DNA of 64,000 bases. Origin: Dyella halodurans. Its GTDB lineage: Bacteria > Pseudomonadota > Gammaproteobacteria > Xanthomonadales > Rhodanobacteraceae. Below the pieces are notes generated by a model. It ran no database searches. It saw nothing but the letters and a program-made list of their open reading frames with translations, and had not been told where the DNA came from. Positions 28,889 to 38,179 of the stretch are shown piece by piece. Where the stretch lies: contig NZ_JAPDPF010000003.1 of NCBI RefSeq assembly GCF_026283925.1, positions 372,001 to 436,000 of the forward strand, read 5' to 3'. Each line of letters starts with the position of its first letter. Position 1 is the first letter of the stretch. Position numbers and translations under genes: made by a program.

Positions 28889-28914
28889 AGGACCGGAAAG
28901 GTTCCAGTCCTTTA
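28886..28914 (-). terminator. Hairpin overlapping CIRCE, possible ung terminator
   Basis: An 11-bp inverted repeat with one mismatch (28886-28896 with 28904-28914, 7-nt loop) shares its end with the CIRCE right arm. It could end the ung transcript or shape the rpoH leader. No T run follows on the minus strand. Confidence 0.35.
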
Positions 28915-29014
28915 ATGAACTGCATCGTACAGGAATACGGGGCATTCGTCCAGTGTGACGAATGGGGGAGGCCCACTGTGCCGGCCAGGCGGTTCACACG
29001 GCGTGAACGGCCGC

Positions 29015-29716
29015 TCAGCCCAGCTGAGCGCGTGGCGGCAAGGACCAGTCGATGGGTGCGACCCCGTGGGCTTCCAGGTACTGGTTCGCCGCCGAGAAAT
29101 GCCCACAGCCGATAAAACCGCGATGTGCTGACAAAGGAGATGGGTGCACCGACTTCAGAACACAATGGCGCGACGGGTCGATCAGCTGCCCCTTGCGCTG
29201 GGCGTAGGCGCCCCAGAGCATGAACACCAGCCCTTCCCGCTCCCGGTTCAGGGCGTCGATGGCCGCATCGGTGAAGCCTTCCCAGCCCTTGCCCTGGTGC
29301 GAAGCGGCCGCGGCCTGCTGGACGGTCAGCACGCTATTGAGCAGCAGCACGCCGCGGTCGGCCCAGGGCGTGAGGCAGCCATGGTCCGGCGCCCGGAAAT
29401 CCAGGTCGCGCTGGATCTCCTTGAAGATGTTCTGCAGCGAGGGCGGCGGCGGCACGCCAGGGCGCACCGAGAAGCACAAGCCATGCGCCTGCCCCGGCCC
29501 GTGGTACGGATCCTGGCCCAGGATCACCACCCGCACCGCATCGAACGGGGTGTGGTCGAAGGCGGCGAAGATTTCCGGCCCCGGCGGGTAGATCACCTTG
29601 CCGGATTGTTTCTCGGCGCGCAGGAATTCCCCGAGGGCCTGCATGTCGGGTCGTGCCAGGTATTCGCCGATGCGGGCCTTCCAGGAAGGCTCCAGCCTGA
29701 CCTTGTCCTCGGTCAT
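29015..29716 (-). CDS. ung: Uracil-DNA glycosylase
   Basis: A 233-aa base-excision repair enzyme that removes uracil from DNA. The catalytic motif [14 protein letters not shown] places D69, Y71 and H72. The second motif, [11 protein letters not shown], carries the catalytic His and the minor-groove loop. FSV and LLLNSVLTV line the uracil pocket. Family 1 length. The ATG overlaps the upstream double-receiver gene stop by 4 bp, so the two are co-translated. No functional reason for that pairing is evident. Confidence 0.97.
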   Translation of the reverse strand: MTEDKVRLEPSWKARIGEYLARPDMQALGEFLRAEKQSGKVIYPPGPEIFAAFDHTPFDAVRVVILGQDPYHGPGQAHGLCFSVRPGVPPPPSLQNIFKEIQRDLDFRAPDHGCLTPWADRGVLLLNSVLTVQQAAAASHQGKGWEGFTDAAIDALNREREGLVFMLWGAYAQRKGQLIDPSRHCVLKSVHPSPLSAHRGFIGCGHFSAANQYLEAHGVAPIDWSLPPRAQLG

Positions 29717-30555
29717 GCCGCTTCGTCGTGTTCGCGCAGGTGCCGCGACACGCGCAGCTGGAACAACAGCTTGGTCATCAGCAGCTTTTCCTCGATCGGC
29801 TTCTCGACCAGGTCGTTCGCGCCGGCGCGGAGCAAGGCGGCCTGGTTCACCGGATTCTCGTCACCGGTCATCACCAGCACCGGCAGGCGGCCCTTGCCGT
29901 AGCCGTAGTCGCGACGGATCCGCTCGAGCAGGTCGCCGCCGGTCAGTTCGCCCTTGAGGCTGACGTCGGTGAGCACGATGTCGGCGCCCACGGCGCCGCG
30001 TGCCTTGGCGGTATCCAGCAGCGCCAGCGCGTCCTCCACACTGACCACGTGATGCACGGTGAGGCCGTGCTTTTCCAGGATGCGGCGGGTGGCCAGGGCC
30101 ACCACGCGGCTGTCCTCGACGTACAACACGTCGCCTTCGGCCTGGTCCTGCGGGCGCACATAGCCGCGAATGAATTCGGCCAGCGCCTGGAAACCCAGCG
30201 ACTTGTCGAAATAGTCGGTGACATGTTCGCCCAGGGTGCGGCGATGCAGGCGGTCATCGACGTCGCCCGAGACCACCACGATGGGCACATAGACCTGGGC
30301 CGCCGATTCGCGCACGTGACGCGCCAGCTCCAGGCCATCCATATCGGGCAGGCGCAGCGCGATGGTGATGAAATCGAAGGCGCCACCGTCTAGCAGCTCG
30401 TGCGCTTCCGCGCCCGTGCCGCAGCCGATCACCTCGGCTTCGGGCAATTCGGCCTTGAGCACGCGGGCAATCAACTGGCGCACCACCTTGGAGCCGTCGA
30501 CGACCAGCACCCTGGGCGCCGCCCCCATCACGCGACTGCTGAAACTCGCACTCAT
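29713..30555 (-). CDS. Double-receiver response regulator, first receiver degenerate
   Basis: A 280-aa protein made of two receiver domains and no DNA-binding or catalytic output. In the first (about 15-130) the acidic pair is D20-G21 and the phospho-acceptor position is Ala66 ([12 protein letters not shown]), although Ser96 and Lys118 are kept; it cannot be phosphorylated normally. The second (about 142-270) is intact, with E147-D148, Asp197 (VLTDVSLKG) and Lys in EKPI. It probably acts through protein contact, perhaps as a phosphate sink. No kinase gene is adjacent. The start at 30555 has only a weakly placed AGGGG. Confidence 0.88.
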   Translation of the reverse strand: MSASFSSRVMGAAPRVLVVDGSKVVRQLIARVLKAELPEAEVIGCGTGAEAHELLDGGAFDFITIALRLPDMDGLELARHVRESAAQVYVPIVVVSGDVDDRLHRRTLGEHVTDYFDKSLGFQALAEFIRGYVRPQDQAEGDVLYVEDSRVVALATRRILEKHGLTVHHVVSVEDALALLDTAKARGAVGADIVLTDVSLKGELTGGDLLERIRRDYGYGKGRLPVLVMTGDENPVNQAALLRAGANDLVEKPIEEKLLMTKLLFQLRVSRHLREHDEAA

Positions 30556-30703
30556 CCCCTGTCATCCACGTCTTGGCCGGCATTCCCTGCTGGCGAAATC
30601 CCCATGCGTCCACCCTGCACGGTCAGTTCGATGGCCGGCAGCATGCACCGGCTACGCCACCCTCGCATTACCTCTCCGGCGCGGCCGTGAGCCCGCGCAC
30701 GGT

Positions 30704-31696
30704 TCAGGCGGCCTTGCGCAGCTGCCATGCACTCACCAGGCGTGCGCCCAGCCAGCCCAGCACGGCGGCAGCCACTGGCACCGAGGCCAGCAGCCATGGC
30801 GGCAGCACGTCGATCTGCAGCTTGCCGGCATAGGCATGGCCCAGCCGGGCGACCGGATCGGCCAGCGACAGCTCCACCAGCACCGCGAAACCCGCCGCCA
30901 GCACGCCGCTGAACAGGCCATACCAGATGCCGGCGTAGAGATAGGGTCGACGCACGAAGGCGCGACTCGCCCCGACCAGCATCAGCACGCCGATCTCTTC
31001 GCTACGGCTGGCGATATCCACGCGGATGGTGTTGCCAACCACCAGCAGCACCGCGAGTGCCAGCAGCACGGCGAGAATCAGCACCGCACGCTGGCCTACA
31101 CCCAGCAAGGCCTCCAGGCGTTGCCGCCAGGTGCCGCTGTCCTGCACTTGGTCCACGCCCGACATGCCGCGCATATCGGTGACCAGGCGCTCGACGCCAT
31201 CGGCGCTGACACCTTGCGCAGGTAGCACCTCGAGCACGAACGGCAACGGGTTGTCTTCCAGCGTATGCAGCGCGCCGGAGAAGCCCTGCATCTTGGCCAG
31301 CTCGTCCATGCCCTGCTGCGGCGTCTTCACGGTGACGGCCGCCACGTCGGGACGGTCACGCAGTTTCTTCGCCACCAGCTGTGCCGCGGAACCGCCCTGG
31401 CTTGGCTGCAGGAACATGCTGACCGTCTGGTTCTGGCCCAGGGCCTCGCCCATCTTCTGCACATTGCCCAGCAGCAGATAGAAGGTCAGCGGCAAGGCCA
31501 ACGCGATGGCCATCACCGCCACCGTGAGCAAGGTGCCGACCGGACGCGACATCAGGCGGCGCAGACTGGCGGACGCGCTCCAGCCATGGTGTTCACGCCA
31601 GCTCGCCACCGGGCGCGCGCGTGTGCGCCCGCCACGCGATGGGGTCTCGGCCAGCAACGGGCTTTCGTTGAGGGGAAGCTCGGGCTGCGTACTCAC
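30704..31696 (-). CDS. ftsX: Cell division protein FtsX
   Basis: A 330-aa inner-membrane subunit of the FtsEX complex that activates cell-wall hydrolases at the septum. It has a cytoplasmic N-terminal tail of about 50 residues, a first membrane helix, a periplasmic loop (about 80-190), then three helices in the FtsX/MacB permease pattern (SRSEEIGVLMLVGASRAFVRRPYLYAG). Its ATG overlaps the ftsE stop by 4 bp, the usual ftsE-ftsX coupling. Confidence 0.96.
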   Translation of the reverse strand: MSTQPELPLNESPLLAETPSRGGRTRARPVASWREHHGWSASASLRRLMSRPVGTLLTVAVMAIALALPLTFYLLLGNVQKMGEALGQNQTVSMFLQPSQGGSAAQLVAKKLRDRPDVAAVTVKTPQQGMDELAKMQGFSGALHTLEDNPLPFVLEVLPAQGVSADGVERLVTDMRGMSGVDQVQDSGTWRQRLEALLGVGQRAVLILAVLLALAVLLVVGNTIRVDIASRSEEIGVLMLVGASRAFVRRPYLYAGIWYGLFSGVLAAGFAVLVELSLADPVARLGHAYAGKLQIDVLPPWLLASVPVAAAVLGWLGARLVSAWQLRKAA

Positions 31697-32370
31697 AGCA
31701 CCTCCTGCGCGGCCACGTCGGCCACCAGACGACCATGATCGAGCACTACCACGCGCTTGCGCATGCGCTTGATCAAGGGCAGGTCATGACTGGCCACCAG
31801 CACCGTGGTGCCCACCTGCTGGAACTCGGCAAACAGGCCCATGATCTCCACTGCCAGCGTGGGGTCGAGATTTCCGGTGGGCTCGTCGGCGATCAGCAGC
31901 ATGGGCTTGGCCACGATGGCGCGCGCAATGCCTACGCGCTGCTGTTCGCCAGCAGACAGGGTCGCGGGCAACTGGCGTTCGTAGGCCAGCAGGCCCACTT
32001 TTTCCAGCGCGGCACGCACGCGCTTGCTGCGCTCGGGCGGCGCCATGCCGCCAATCATCAACGGCAGCTCGACATTCGCGAACACGGTGCGATCCATCAA
32101 CAGGCGGTGGTCCTGGAACACCATGCCGATACGGCGACGCAGCTTGGGTATGCCGCTACGGCCGATCTTGCCCAGGTGCTGCCCTTCCAGCGTGATCACG
32201 CCATGCGAGGGACGTTCGATCAGACCCAGCAGCTTGAGCAAGGTGCTCTTGCCAGCGCCGGAATGGCCGGTGACGAAGGCCATCTCGCCTGACGCCACCT
32301 CAAAGGAAAGCTGCGACAGGGCCTCGTGGCCGCCTTCGTAGCGTTTGCTGACTTGATCAAAGCGGATCAC
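31693..32370 (-). CDS. ftsE: Cell division ATP-binding protein FtsE
   Basis: A 225-aa ABC ATPase that powers FtsX. It has Walker A GHSGAGKST, signature LSAGEQQRVGIARA, Walker B LLIADEPTGNLD, and the H-loop ASHD. FtsE-specific sequence is seen in VSKRYEGGHEALSQLSFEV and GMVFQDHRLLMDRTV. First gene of the ftsEX pair, 136 bp downstream of rhlB on the same strand, where a GC-rich hairpin lies between them. Confidence 0.97.
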   Translation of the reverse strand: MIRFDQVSKRYEGGHEALSQLSFEVASGEMAFVTGHSGAGKSTLLKLLGLIERPSHGVITLEGQHLGKIGRSGIPKLRRRIGMVFQDHRLLMDRTVFANVELPLMIGGMAPPERSKRVRAALEKVGLLAYERQLPATLSAGEQQRVGIARAIVAKPMLLIADEPTGNLDPTLAVEIMGLFAEFQQVGTTVLVASHDLPLIKRMRKRVVVLDHGRLVADVAAQEVL

Positions 32371-32506
32371 CGCGTGTCCCCGATCCTAAGAGCCCTTGCA
32401 GGAAGGATAAGGGATGCACGCGCGAAGGTCAGGCGCTTTCTGTCGATCCGCTGCCGCGGGTTATGCCCGCGACAGCTTGGCGCAAGTACGTCGCCGCTTC
32501 GACCGC

Positions 32507-34231
32507 TCAACGACCGGTGAAGAAACGACCCAGGCGACGGAAGAAACCGTCCTTCTTCGGCGCCGACGACTCGTTCGACACGCCGGAGGTGATCGCCACC
32601 TGGCGCGAAGGACGCGCATGCGCGGCATCCGCACCACCGCGCTCACGGGACGAGCGACGCTCGCCGTGCGCTGCACGGCTGTTCTCGGTGGCCGGCTTCG
32701 CTGCGATCTCCGCCGCAGGCGCATCGCCATCACGGCGACGACCACGACCACCGCGACGACGGCGGCGCTTGCGCTCCACGCCATCGACCGTCTCGCCATT
32801 GGCCGGTGCCGGCTTGGTCTCGGCGGGCGTTGCCACGGCCACGACGCTTTCCTGGGCAGGCTCGACGCGCGGCTTGCGCGGTTCACGCGGCTTGTCGCTG
32901 CGTGCCGGACGCTCGCCATCGCGGCGGCTGCCGTTGCGGCTGCGCGAACGCTGGCCGGGCGAACCGTCCTTCTCGCGCGGCTCCACCTTGTCGCCGAAAG
33001 CGGCGCTGTCGGCAGCCACATCGGCCATGAACTGGGCGTCCAGTTCGCGCGGCTTCGGCATCACCAGCATGTCCGGCTCGATGTTCGCCACCGGAATGCG
33101 TTGGTCGATATAGGTCTCGATATCGGGCAGCGACATCGCATAGAGGTCGCAGGCGAAGCTGATCGCGTCGCCCTCGGCGCCGAGGCGCGCAGTACGGCCG
33201 ATGCGGTGCACGTAATCCTCGGCATCCTGCGGCAGGTCATAGTTGAAGACGTGGCTGACCGCCGGGATATGCAGGCCGCGCGCGGCCACGTCGGTGCACA
33301 CCAGCATGTCGAGCTGGCCTTCCTGGAAGCGCTGCAGCAGCTTCTGCCGCTTGAGCTGCGGCACGTCGCCGGACAGCGCGCCAACGCGGTAACCCTGGCG
33401 CTTCACCCGATCGGTGATGCGCTCGGCGGCCGCCTTGGTGTTGACGAAGATGATGCTGCGCTCGGCGTTCGTGCGATCGAGCAGGTTGAGCAGCAGCGGC
33501 ATCTTCTCTTCCTTGGCGGGGAAGTAGACGACCTGGCGCACGCGGTCGGCGGTGACGTTTTCCGTCTCCACCACCAGCTTCTCGGCGTTGTGCATGTGCT
33601 CGTAGGCCAGCTCGAGCACGCGGTGGCTCAAGGTGGCCGAGAACAGCAGCACCTGGCGCTGCTCGCGCGCCGGCAGGCGGCGGAAGATGAAGCGCACGTC
33701 CTTGATGAAGCCGAGGTCGAACATGCGGTCCGCCTCGTCGATCACCATCACCTCGACGGCGTCGAGGCTGAACACGTGCTGCTTGTAATAGTCGAGCAGG
33801 CGGCCCGGCGTGGCGATGATGATGTCGCAGCCGTCCTTGAGTTGCTGGCGCTGCTTGTCATAGTCGACGCCGCCATAGATCAGCGCAGTGCGCAGGCCGG
33901 TGTGGCGGCCGATCGCCTTGGCGTCCTTCTCGATCTGGATTGCCAGCTCGCGGGTCGGGGCGATCACCAGGGCACGCGGATCGCTGTCCTTGCGCTCGGC
34001 CACGGCCGAGGTGGTCAGCAGGCGATTCATGGTCGCCACCAGGAAGGCGCAGGTCTTGCCCGTGCCCGTCTGCGCCTGGCCGGCCACGTCGCGACCGGTG
34101 AGGGCGACCGGCAGGGTCAGGGCCTGGATCGGCGTGCAGCGGGTGAAGCCCGCCTCGTCGAGGCCTTGCTGCAGCAGCGGATGGAGATCGAAATTGGTGA
34201 AAAAAGTATCAGTGAGTACGGTTTGTGACAT
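32507..34231 (-). CDS. rhlB: ATP-dependent RNA helicase RhlB
   Basis: A 574-aa DEAD-box RNA helicase that unwinds RNA for the degradosome. Motifs in order: Q (TRCTPIQ), I AQTGTGKT, Ia [41 protein letters not shown]. The helicase core ends near residue 400. The remaining ~170 residues form a disordered basic tail with an [14 protein letters not shown] block and an amphipathic end ([12 protein letters not shown]). E. coli RhlB is 421 aa, so the tail is extra. The gene diverges from trxA-rho. The ATG at 34231 lacks a clear ribosome binding site. Confidence 0.94.
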   Translation of the reverse strand: MSQTVLTDTFFTNFDLHPLLQQGLDEAGFTRCTPIQALTLPVALTGRDVAGQAQTGTGKTCAFLVATMNRLLTTSAVAERKDSDPRALVIAPTRELAIQIEKDAKAIGRHTGLRTALIYGGVDYDKQRQQLKDGCDIIIATPGRLLDYYKQHVFSLDAVEVMVIDEADRMFDLGFIKDVRFIFRRLPAREQRQVLLFSATLSHRVLELAYEHMHNAEKLVVETENVTADRVRQVVYFPAKEEKMPLLLNLLDRTNAERSIIFVNTKAAAERITDRVKRQGYRVGALSGDVPQLKRQKLLQRFQEGQLDMLVCTDVAARGLHIPAVSHVFNYDLPQDAEDYVHRIGRTARLGAEGDAISFACDLYAMSLPDIETYIDQRIPVANIEPDMLVMPKPRELDAQFMADVAADSAAFGDKVEPREKDGSPGQRSRSRNGSRRDGERPARSDKPREPRKPRVEPAQESVVAVATPAETKPAPANGETVDGVERKRRRRRGGRGRRRDGDAPAAEIAAKPATENSRAAHGERRSSRERGGADAAHARPSRQVAITSGVSNESSAPKKDGFFRRLGRFFTGR

Positions 34232-34673
34232 CGCTATAGGGATTATTGATCGGGCATCGCAGGAGCAGACTGCCCGGCTCCTCGGCGTTGAGACGCTCAA
34301 AGGAACAGGTGGATGATCGGCACGGCCAGGGCGTGGTGGCAGGCAGAATCCGAAGATTGCGCGTGCCGGCAACACGTTTCCGTGGCTGGCGCCGGAGGGA
34401 GGCGGCAAGTACCGGCAGCTCCGCTGGCATAGGTCAAAGGACTGCGTCCTAAGAGGCTGGGCCCCGGGGGAACCCTTTCACCTATGTCAACGGAACTGTC
34501 CGTGGCCGCCCTTGAATCGCTTGAATCGTGCCCCGAGTTAGGCTGGAATGGAGGTCTGCCGCAACGGCACCAACCTTCTTCTCGGAACGACCCCGCGCTT
34601 CATGGGCGCCCCAGTGTAGCCGATGCTGGGCGCGAGGTCGTGAAACCCCTTCCGCCTACCCTCGGAGACCCCG
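34232..34673. promoter_or_regulatory. Divergent promoter region, rhlB / trxA
   Basis: A 442-bp spacer between divergent genes. It holds a candidate heat-shock promoter at 34511-34538 facing trxA, and the trxA ribosome binding site (GGAG). No small gene was found. Confidence 0.5.
34511..34538 (+). promoter_or_regulatory. Candidate sigma-32 promoter for trxA
   Basis: CTTGAA (34511-34516, preceded by CC as in the extended -35) and CCCCGAGT (34531-34538) are 14 bp apart, close to the heat-shock consensus CTTGAA-N13-17-CCCCATNT. The -10 half is only partly matched. The site is 136 bp before the trxA start. Confidence 0.35.
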
Positions 34674-35000
34674 GTGAGCGACCTGATTACCCATGTAAGC
34701 GACGACGCCTTTGAGCAGGAAGTGCTCAAGTCCGACACCCCGGTGTTGCTGGATTTCTGGGCGGAGTGGTGCGGCCCGTGCAAGGCCATTGCCCCCATCC
34801 TGGACGAGCTGGCCAAGCAGTACGAGGGCAAGCTGCGCATTGCCAAGATCAATATCGACCATAACCAGAAGACGCCCCGCAACTACGGCGTCCGCGGCAT
34901 CCCGACCCTGATGGTGTTCAAGGATGGCAAGGTCGAGGCCACCCAGATCGGCGCGGTCAGCAAGGGCCAGCTGACGCAGCTGATCGACAAGGCCATCTAG
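34674..35000 (+). CDS. trxA: Thioredoxin
   Basis: A 108-aa cytosolic disulfide reductase, the general reductant for ribonucleotide reductase, PAPS reductase and others. The active site WCGPC is at residues 32-36, with D27 behind it and the cis-Pro in GIPTL. Length and sequence are close to E. coli TrxA. It starts with GTG after GGAG. It precedes rho, an arrangement also found in E. coli, with a 268-bp gap holding a hairpin and a candidate leader peptide. Confidence 0.97.
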   Translation: MSDLITHVSDDAFEQEVLKSDTPVLLDFWAEWCGPCKAIAPILDELAKQYEGKLRIAKINIDHNQKTPRNYGVRGIPTLMVFKDGKVEATQIGAVSKGQLTQLIDKAI

Positions 35001-35014
35001 TTGAAGCTTTAACG

Positions 35015-35046
35015 ATCGTCATCCCAGCTTTCGCTGGAATGACGAT
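35015..35046. terminator. Hairpin downstream of trxA
   Basis: A 14-bp stem with one mismatch (35015-35028 with 35033-35046, loop TTTC), starting 15 bp after the trxA stop. It contains the GTCAT...ATGAC core typical of dispersed intergenic repeats in proteobacteria, so it may be a REP-type unit serving as a terminator or processing site. Confidence 0.55.
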
Positions 35047-35070
35047 CAAAACCATTCGGGAGGATTATTC

Positions 35071-35127
35071 ATGGCTTCCGAGGCAGTCCCGAGGCCGTTT
35101 GGGGGCCATCAATCGCACCAAATCTGA
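35071..35127 (+). CDS. Candidate rho leader peptide (18 aa)
   Basis: A short frame with an ideal ribosome binding site (GGAGG at 35059-35063, 7 nt from the ATG) encodes MASEAVPRPFGGHQSHQI, then stop. It lies between trxA and rho, 141 bp before the rho start. E. coli has a leader peptide gene (rhoL) at the same place, in a region where Rho limits its own transcription. The peptide sequence here is not similar to one I know. Translation is inferred from the ribosome binding site only. Confidence 0.5.
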   Translation: MASEAVPRPFGGHQSHQI

Positions 35128-35268
35128 ATTACCTCGATCACGACGCTTTACGTCGCCGCAGATCGGGTGCTAGATTTCATCCGTCCGTCGGGACAGTCCT
35201 GTCCCCCGCGCCGTCCGCGCACCGTCACCCTCCCTGTGTAACTAACGGCGCCCCGCAGAGGTTTGCCC

Positions 35269-37020
35269 GTGTCTGATATCGAAAGCAAAGAAACTACCGA
35301 CGCCAAGGGCGCCGAGTCGAAGCCTGTGGCAGAGACCCGCACCCGCGCACCACGCAAGTCTGCTGCAGCGGCCGAGGCCGCCCGGGCAGAAAAGCAGGCG
35401 CAGCTGGATATCCCGCCGCCCCCGCCGGTCGAGCGCTCCGCGCCGGCTGCCGAGGCGCCGCCTCCGGCGCCAGCCCCGGTGAACGCGGCCCCCGCCGAGT
35501 CCGCTCCGCAAGGCGATGGCGCTCAGCGCACGTCGCAGGAAGCACGCGAAGGCGGCCAGCAGAACGGCGGCAACGCGGGCTTCAACAACCGCAACGACCG
35601 CAATGACCGTGATGGTCGCGGCCGTCGCCGTCGCCACGAGCGCAACCAGCAGCGCGGCCCCGGTGGCCAGGGCGGCCAGCAGGGTGGCGGTCATCCGCGC
35701 AACCCCAATGGCCTGCCGGTGGACGACGAGTACGCCGATGCCGGCAGCAACGACCGCCTGATCAACCTGACCGAGCTCAAGCGCAAGAACGCGATCCAGT
35801 TGCTGGAATTCGCCGAGTCGCTGGGCGTGCAGGAAGGCGTCGCGCGTGCCCGCAAGCAGGACGTGGTCTTCAACATCCTGAAGGCGCATGCCCGCTCCGG
35901 CGGCGGCATCTGGGCCGAGGGTGTGCTGGAGATCCTGCAGGACGGCTTCGGCTTCCTGCGCTCGGCCGACGAGTCCTACCTGGCCGGCCCGGACGACATC
36001 TATGTGTCGCCCAGCCAGATCCGCCGCTTCAACCTGCGCACCGGCGACTATATCACCGGTCGCGTGCGTCACCCGAAGGAAGGCGAGCGTTACTTCGCCA
36101 TGCTCAAGGTCGACGACATCAACGGCGATCCGCCGGAGGCGTCGAAGAACAAGATGCTGTTCGAGAACCTCACCCCGCTGTTCCCGCGCAAGGCTTTCAA
36201 GCTTGAGCGCGGCAACGGTTCCAGTGAGGACATCACCGGCCGTATCCTCGACCTGGTCGCCCCCATCGGCCGCGGCCAGCGTGGCCTGATCGTCTCGCAG
36301 CCGAAGTCCGGCAAGACGATGATGCTGCAGAACATCGCCCAGGCCATCACCTACAACCACCCCGACGCGCACCTGATCATGCTGTTGATCGACGAGCGCC
36401 CGGAAGAAGTGACGGAAATCGCCCGCACCGTGCGTGCCGAGGTGATCTCCTCGACCTTCGACGAACCGGCCGTGCGCCACGTGCAGGTTGCCGAAATGGT
36501 GATCGAGCGCGCCAAGCGCCTGGTCGAGCACAAGAAGGACGTGGTGATCCTGCTCGACTCCATCACCCGCCTCGCCCGCGCCTACAACACCGTGGTGCCG
36601 AGCTCCGGCAAGGTGCTGACCGGCGGTGTCGACGCCAACGCGCTGCAGCGTCCGAAGCGTTTCTTCGGCGCCGCGCGCAACGTCGAGGAAGGCGGCAGCC
36701 TCACCATCATCGCCACCGCCCTGACCGACACCGGCAGCAAGATGGACGAGGTGATCTACGAGGAGTTCAAGGGCACCGGCAACATGGAAGTGCACCTGTC
36801 CCGCCGCATCTCCGAGAAGCGCGTCTACCCGGCCATCGACATCAACCGTTCCGGCACCCGCCGCGAAGACCTGCTGATCGAACCGGACCTGCTGTCCAAG
36901 ATCTGGATCCTGCGCAAGCTGCTGCATCCGATGGACGAGCTGGCCGCGATGGAGTTCATGCTCGACAAGATGAAGAACACCAAGTCCAACGACGAGTTCT
37001 TCAACTCGATGAAGCGCTGA
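35269..37020 (+). CDS. rho: Transcription termination factor Rho
   Basis: A 583-aa hexameric RNA helicase that ends transcription. Residues 164-583 match E. coli Rho (419 aa) along the whole length: LINLTELK start, RNA-binding [32 protein letters not shown], Walker A PKSGKTMM (345-352), the Q-loop and R-loop. An extra N-terminal segment of ~163 residues is low-complexity: Ala/Glu/Pro-rich first, then Gly/Asn/Arg-rich with an [14 protein letters not shown] core. The GTG at 35269 has AGAGG seven bases upstream and is preferred to TTG at 35263. It ends at a perfect intrinsic terminator. Confidence 0.97.
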   Translation: MSDIESKETTDAKGAESKPVAETRTRAPRKSAAAAEAARAEKQAQLDIPPPPPVERSAPAAEAPPPAPAPVNAAPAESAPQGDGAQRTSQEAREGGQQNGGNAGFNNRNDRNDRDGRGRRRRHERNQQRGPGGQGGQQGGGHPRNPNGLPVDDEYADAGSNDRLINLTELKRKNAIQLLEFAESLGVQEGVARARKQDVVFNILKAHARSGGGIWAEGVLEILQDGFGFLRSADESYLAGPDDIYVSPSQIRRFNLRTGDYITGRVRHPKEGERYFAMLKVDDINGDPPEASKNKMLFENLTPLFPRKAFKLERGNGSSEDITGRILDLVAPIGRGQRGLIVSQPKSGKTMMLQNIAQAITYNHPDAHLIMLLIDERPEEVTEIARTVRAEVISSTFDEPAVRHVQVAEMVIERAKRLVEHKKDVVILLDSITRLARAYNTVVPSSGKVLTGGVDANALQRPKRFFGAARNVEEGGSLTIIATALTDTGSKMDEVIYEEFKGTGNMEVHLSRRISEKRVYPAIDINRSGTRREDLLIEPDLLSKIWILRKLLHPMDELAAMEFMLDKMKNTKSNDEFFNSMKR

Positions 37021-37040
37021 TCCGTCGGCGCCTCGTCCAG

Positions 37041-37074
37041 AACAAAGGCCGCCGCAAGGCGGCCTTTGTTCTTT
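37041..37074 (+). terminator. Intrinsic terminator of rho
   Basis: A perfect 13-bp stem (37041-37053 with 37058-37070, loop GCAA) followed by CTTT, 20 bp after the rho stop codon. Confidence 0.88.
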
Positions 37075-37120
37075 ACGCCGCGCAAGGCGCTCGCTCGTGC
37101 AGTAATGGGCGCCTCATCCG

Positions 37121-38179
37121 TCATTGGCCGCACGGCAGCGCACATGGCGCGAACGCCATATCGGGCCAGAGACGTGGCGATTGCGCCAGTGGAAGCGGAC
37201 AGCCGCACGCCGTGTTGCGGCCCGCGGCCTTGGCCGCATAAAGCGCGCGATCGGCGTTGCCGAGCAACTCGTCGACACGCCCCGGCGAGTACATGGGCGC
37301 TGCATTCATGCTCGCCACGCCAATGCTCAGCGTGACGCAACCGTAAGGACTGGCCGGGTGCTTGATATCGAGCCCCTGTATGGCCCGCAGCATGTCCTGG
37401 GCCACGCCATGCGCGCCGCCAATGGCGGTATTCGGAAGTATGGCGATGAATTCCTCACCGCCATAGCGGCCGACCACGTCGCCCTGGCGGCGAACCATCG
37501 CCTGCAATTGGGCCGCGATGGCGCGAAGACAGGCGTCGCCTCGCTGATGTCCAACGTGATCGTTGTACTTCTTGAAGAGGTCCACGTCGATCATCAGCAC
37601 CGACAGCGATGCTCCCGCACGTGCACAGCGGCGCGATTCAGCCAACAGGGCCTGATCGATGTGGCGGCGGTTTGGCAGGCCGGTCAGGTGATCGTGACTG
37701 GCGCGGAATTGCCAATGCCGACTCACCTTCTCCAGCGCCTGCTCCATCTGTCGGCGGGCCGTGATGTCGATGAGCGCCAGCGTGAGTCCGACCACCTGCC
37801 CCGCGGCATTCTGCATCGGCTGGACTGCCTGGATGTAATAGCCGCCAGCACGGCTGACCTCGCGTTCGATCATGCCGATCCCGGCATCGAAGCGCATCAG
37901 GTCGCCCTGCCACTGAGGCTCTGCATCCGATCCCAGCTCACCGACCACCCGGCCCACCATCGCGTCGGGAAAGGTACCGTAGATGGCTGCATACATCGTG
38001 TTGACCGTCAGGTATCGACCATCACGCCCGATGACGCCAAGGGCGGTTGGAATGGAATTGTAGAGTCGTTGCATCGACCTCGCCGAAGCCGCTTCACCTG
38101 CGATCGTTACGATGCCGGACCCTTCAGCGTCGACGCGCCCAGGATGATCCTCCGTCGCCGTCCTCGCGCGATGCGCCAT
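37121..38179 (-). CDS. PAS-GGDEF diguanylate cyclase
   Basis: A 352-aa cytosolic enzyme predicted to make cyclic di-GMP. A PAS domain (about 36-145) with NSIPTALGVIGRDGRYLTVN is followed by a GGDEF domain (about 160-325). The active-site motif is GGEEF at 240-244. The product-inhibition site RQGD (231-234) stands exactly five residues ahead, as in feedback-controlled cyclases. No membrane segment is seen. The start is uncertain: 38179 is used, 38074 (directly before the PAS domain) is possible, and a longer upstream extension looks non-coding. It belongs to the signalling block that continues to 45.7 kb. Confidence 0.87.
   Translation of the reverse strand: MAHRARTATEDHPGRVDAEGSGIVTIAGEAASARSMQRLYNSIPTALGVIGRDGRYLTVNTMYAAIYGTFPDAMVGRVVGELGSDAEPQWQGDLMRFDAGIGMIEREVSRAGGYYIQAVQPMQNAAGQVVGLTLALIDITARRQMEQALEKVSRHWQFRASHDHLTGLPNRRHIDQALLAESRRCARAGASLSVLMIDVDLFKKYNDHVGHQRGDACLRAIAAQLQAMVRRQGDVVGRYGGEEFIAILPNTAIGGAHGVAQDMLRAIQGLDIKHPASPYGCVTLSIGVASMNAAPMYSPGRVDELLGNADRALYAAKAAGRNTACGCPLPLAQSPRLWPDMAFAPCALPCGQ

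Noticed and set aside
35242-36927. A 561-codon frame on - opposite rho
   Set aside because: Rho is certain on the + strand; no family resemblance in the complement.
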